Origin: JACRLW01 sp046349595
GTDB lineage: Bacteria; Planctomycetota; UBA1135; UBA2386
DNA: 64,000 nt
Assembly: GCA_046349595.1 (NCBI GenBank)
Contig: JAXMCA010000003.1
Location: 62,001-126,000 of the forward strand
Direction of reading: 5' to 3'
Shown here: positions 62,751 through 64,000 of the stretch, in pieces
Layout of the letters: each line of letters begins with the position of its first letter
How positions within the stretch are numbered: position 1 is the stretch's first letter
Notes under the pieces: model-generated
What the model saw: the letters and a program-made list of their open reading frames with translations, nothing else
Told to the model about the DNA's origin: nothing
Database searches by the model: none
Translations under genes and position numbers: made by a program

Positions 62751-64000
62751 ATGGCCCACTCCCCCCTGTTCCGCAGCGTTGGCGCACTGTTCCGCGAGGT
62801 CGCCGCTTCTTCCTCCTCACGCGGCCCACGCGAGACGGAGCGACTGCATCTCGACCGCCGTCGCTTCCTTTGTGCTGCCAGCGCTGCGGTCGGAGCGACT
62901 GCACTGCACGCGACCGGCATCCCCCTGCGTCGCGGCACGGCACGCATCGCGATCGTCGGCGGAGGACTGGCGGGATTGACCTGCGCGTATCGTCTGCAGC
63001 AGGCCGGGATCGAGTCGATCGTCTACGAGGCGAACACGCGCTTCGGGGGACGCTGCTGGACGCGCCGCGGTGACTTCGCCGACGGACAGATCGCGGAGCA
63101 CGGCGGCGAACTGATCGACCAGGGCCACACGTCGATCCGCCACCTCGCGCAGGAGCTGCGGCTGCCGCTCGCCAACCTCCTCGCCACCGAGGCGCAGGGC
63201 ACCGAACCTTGCTACTGGTTCGCCGGCCAGCGCTACGCATACCGCGACGCCACGCGGGACCTGCGCGCGATCTGGCAGACGATGCACCGCGATCTCGTGC
63301 AGGCGGGCTACCCCACCACCTACAGGTCGTCGACCGCGCGCGGACGTGAGCTCGACGCGATGTCGCTCGCCGACTGGATCCACACGACGGTGCCCGACGG
63401 ACTCTCTTCACCGCTGGGGCAGCTGCTGTCCGTCGCCTACGACATCGAATACGGCGCGGAGGTCGAAGAGCAGAGCGCGCTCAACCTGCTCTACCTGCTG
63501 GCCTACAGCGGTCCGGGGCAACTGCGCGTGTTCGGGCCGTCGAACGAGAAGTACCACGTCATCGGCGGCAACGACCAGATCCCCGCCCGGCTCGCGGCAC
63601 AGCTCGCCCCGCAGCTCGTGCCGCAGCACCATCTGGTCGCCGTATCGCGGCGACCCGACGGCCGACTGCGTCTCGGCTTCGCCACGCCCGGTGGCGCCGT
63701 CGAGGAGGATTTCGAGCTCGTGGTCTTCGCGCTGCCCTTCGGCGTGCTGCGCAACCTCGACCTCTCGGGCACCGGTTGGTCCGCACGCAAGCTGCTCGCC
63801 ATCGACCAACTCGGTCGCGGTGCCAACAGCAAGCTCAACGTGCAGTTCGCGACGCGCCACTGGCTCCCGCTCGGCTGTACCGGCGAGACCTACTCCGATC
63901 GCGGCTACCAGGCGAGCTGGGAGGTGAGCCGCGGACAGACGGGCACGTCCGGCATCCTGGTCGACTACAGCGGCGGCGCGATCGCGCGTTCCTTCGCCGG
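62751..64000 (+). CDS. Tat-exported flavin amine oxidase (3' end beyond the window)
   Basis: The frame starts at ATG 62,751 and is still open at the window end (about 416 codons visible). A twin-arginine-like signal is present (LDRRRFLCAASAAVGATAL). The FAD-binding dinucleotide motif follows: RIAIVGGGLAGLTCAYRLQQAGI, then VYEANTRFGGRCWTRRG, the standard start of flavin monoamine oxidases. Further conserved parts are GGELIDQGHTSIRHLAQEL and VFALPFGVLRNL. It oxidises an amine or amino-acid substrate, probably in the periplasm; the exact substrate is not readable. Confidence 0.85.
   Translation, partial: MAHSPLFRSVGALFREVAASSSSRGPRETERLHLDRRRFLCAASAAVGATALHATGIPLRRGTARIAIVGGGLAGLTCAYRLQQAGIESIVYEANTRFGGRCWTRRGDFADGQIAEHGGELIDQGHTSIRHLAQELRLPLANLLATEAQGTEPCYWFAGQRYAYRDATRDLRAIWQTMHRDLVQAGYPTTYRSSTARGRELDAMSLADWIHTTVPDGLSSPLGQLLSVAYDIEYGAEVEEQSALNLLYLLAYSGPGQLRVFGPSNEKYHVIGGNDQIPARLAAQLAPQLVPQHHLVAVSRRPDGRLRLGFATPGGAVEEDFELVVFALPFGVLRNLDLSGTGWSARKLLAIDQLGRGANSKLNVQFATRHWLPLGCTGETYSDRGYQASWEVSRGQTGTSGILVDYSGGAIARSFA

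Noticed and set aside
1..64000. CRISPR array
   Set aside because: No regularly spaced short repeats were seen; the only periodic sequences are codons of FG-GAP repeats.

Overview
The window is very GC-rich chromosomal DNA, most likely from a member of the Planctomycetota. The evidence is gene content only: several secreted or lipoprotein FG-GAP/VCBS repeat proteins, an ECF sigma/anti-sigma/CHAT-protease cluster, a secreted DUF1080-ThuA protein, a 1566-aa transmembrane Ser/Thr kinase, and a giant AsmA/DUF748 protein. The genus cannot be named from this sequence.

Layout. Bases 1-16,623 are backbone: a partial FG-GAP protein, DUF2071, a CHAT protease with anti-sigma and ECF sigma (one leftward operon), an FG-GAP lipoprotein, an AcuC-like deacetylase, a Lon-N-domain protein, and a lipoprotein/AsmA-like pair. 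A tRNA-Gly(CCC) at 16,702-16,773 marks the start of a defence island that runs to about 51,100. Backbone resumes at 51,208 with an NHL-type secreted protein, DUF1080-ThuA, the Ser/Thr kinase, an FG-GAP protein broken by an in-frame TGA, an outer-membrane barrel protein, and a Tat-exported amine oxidase that runs off the end.

The defence island has two halves. The left half (17,114-38,033) is one leftward operon of 12 genes. It is a type 1 BREX set (brxA, brxB, brxC, pglX, pglZ, brxL) with two inserted cassettes: a 77-aa protein plus an SMC/RecF-like zinc-hook ATPase between brxC and pglX, and a RecQ helicase-phosphoribosyltransferase fusion plus a DprA-family protein between pglX and pglZ. 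The toxin-antitoxin pair darT-darG follows. Most junctions overlap by 1-11 bases (TGATG, ATGA, GTGA), so the inserted genes are translationally coupled to the BREX genes. A perfect 18-bp palindrome overlaps the predicted -35 box of the operon. The helicase-PRTase/DprA pair resembles the two partners of the ShosTA defence system and is the most interesting feature of the window.

The right half (38,743-51,102) is a second cluster: a type III restriction (Res) pseudogene split by a complete IS5-family element, an uncharacterised gene, a SEC-C protein, a large McrB/McrC-like pair with a coiled coil, a pRiA4b ORF-3-like protein, and an HNH nuclease next to a nuclease-DUF2075 helicase fusion. Several island and backbone genes have a TAnnnT-like -10 box only 6-11 bases before the ATG, which suggests frequent leaderless transcription.
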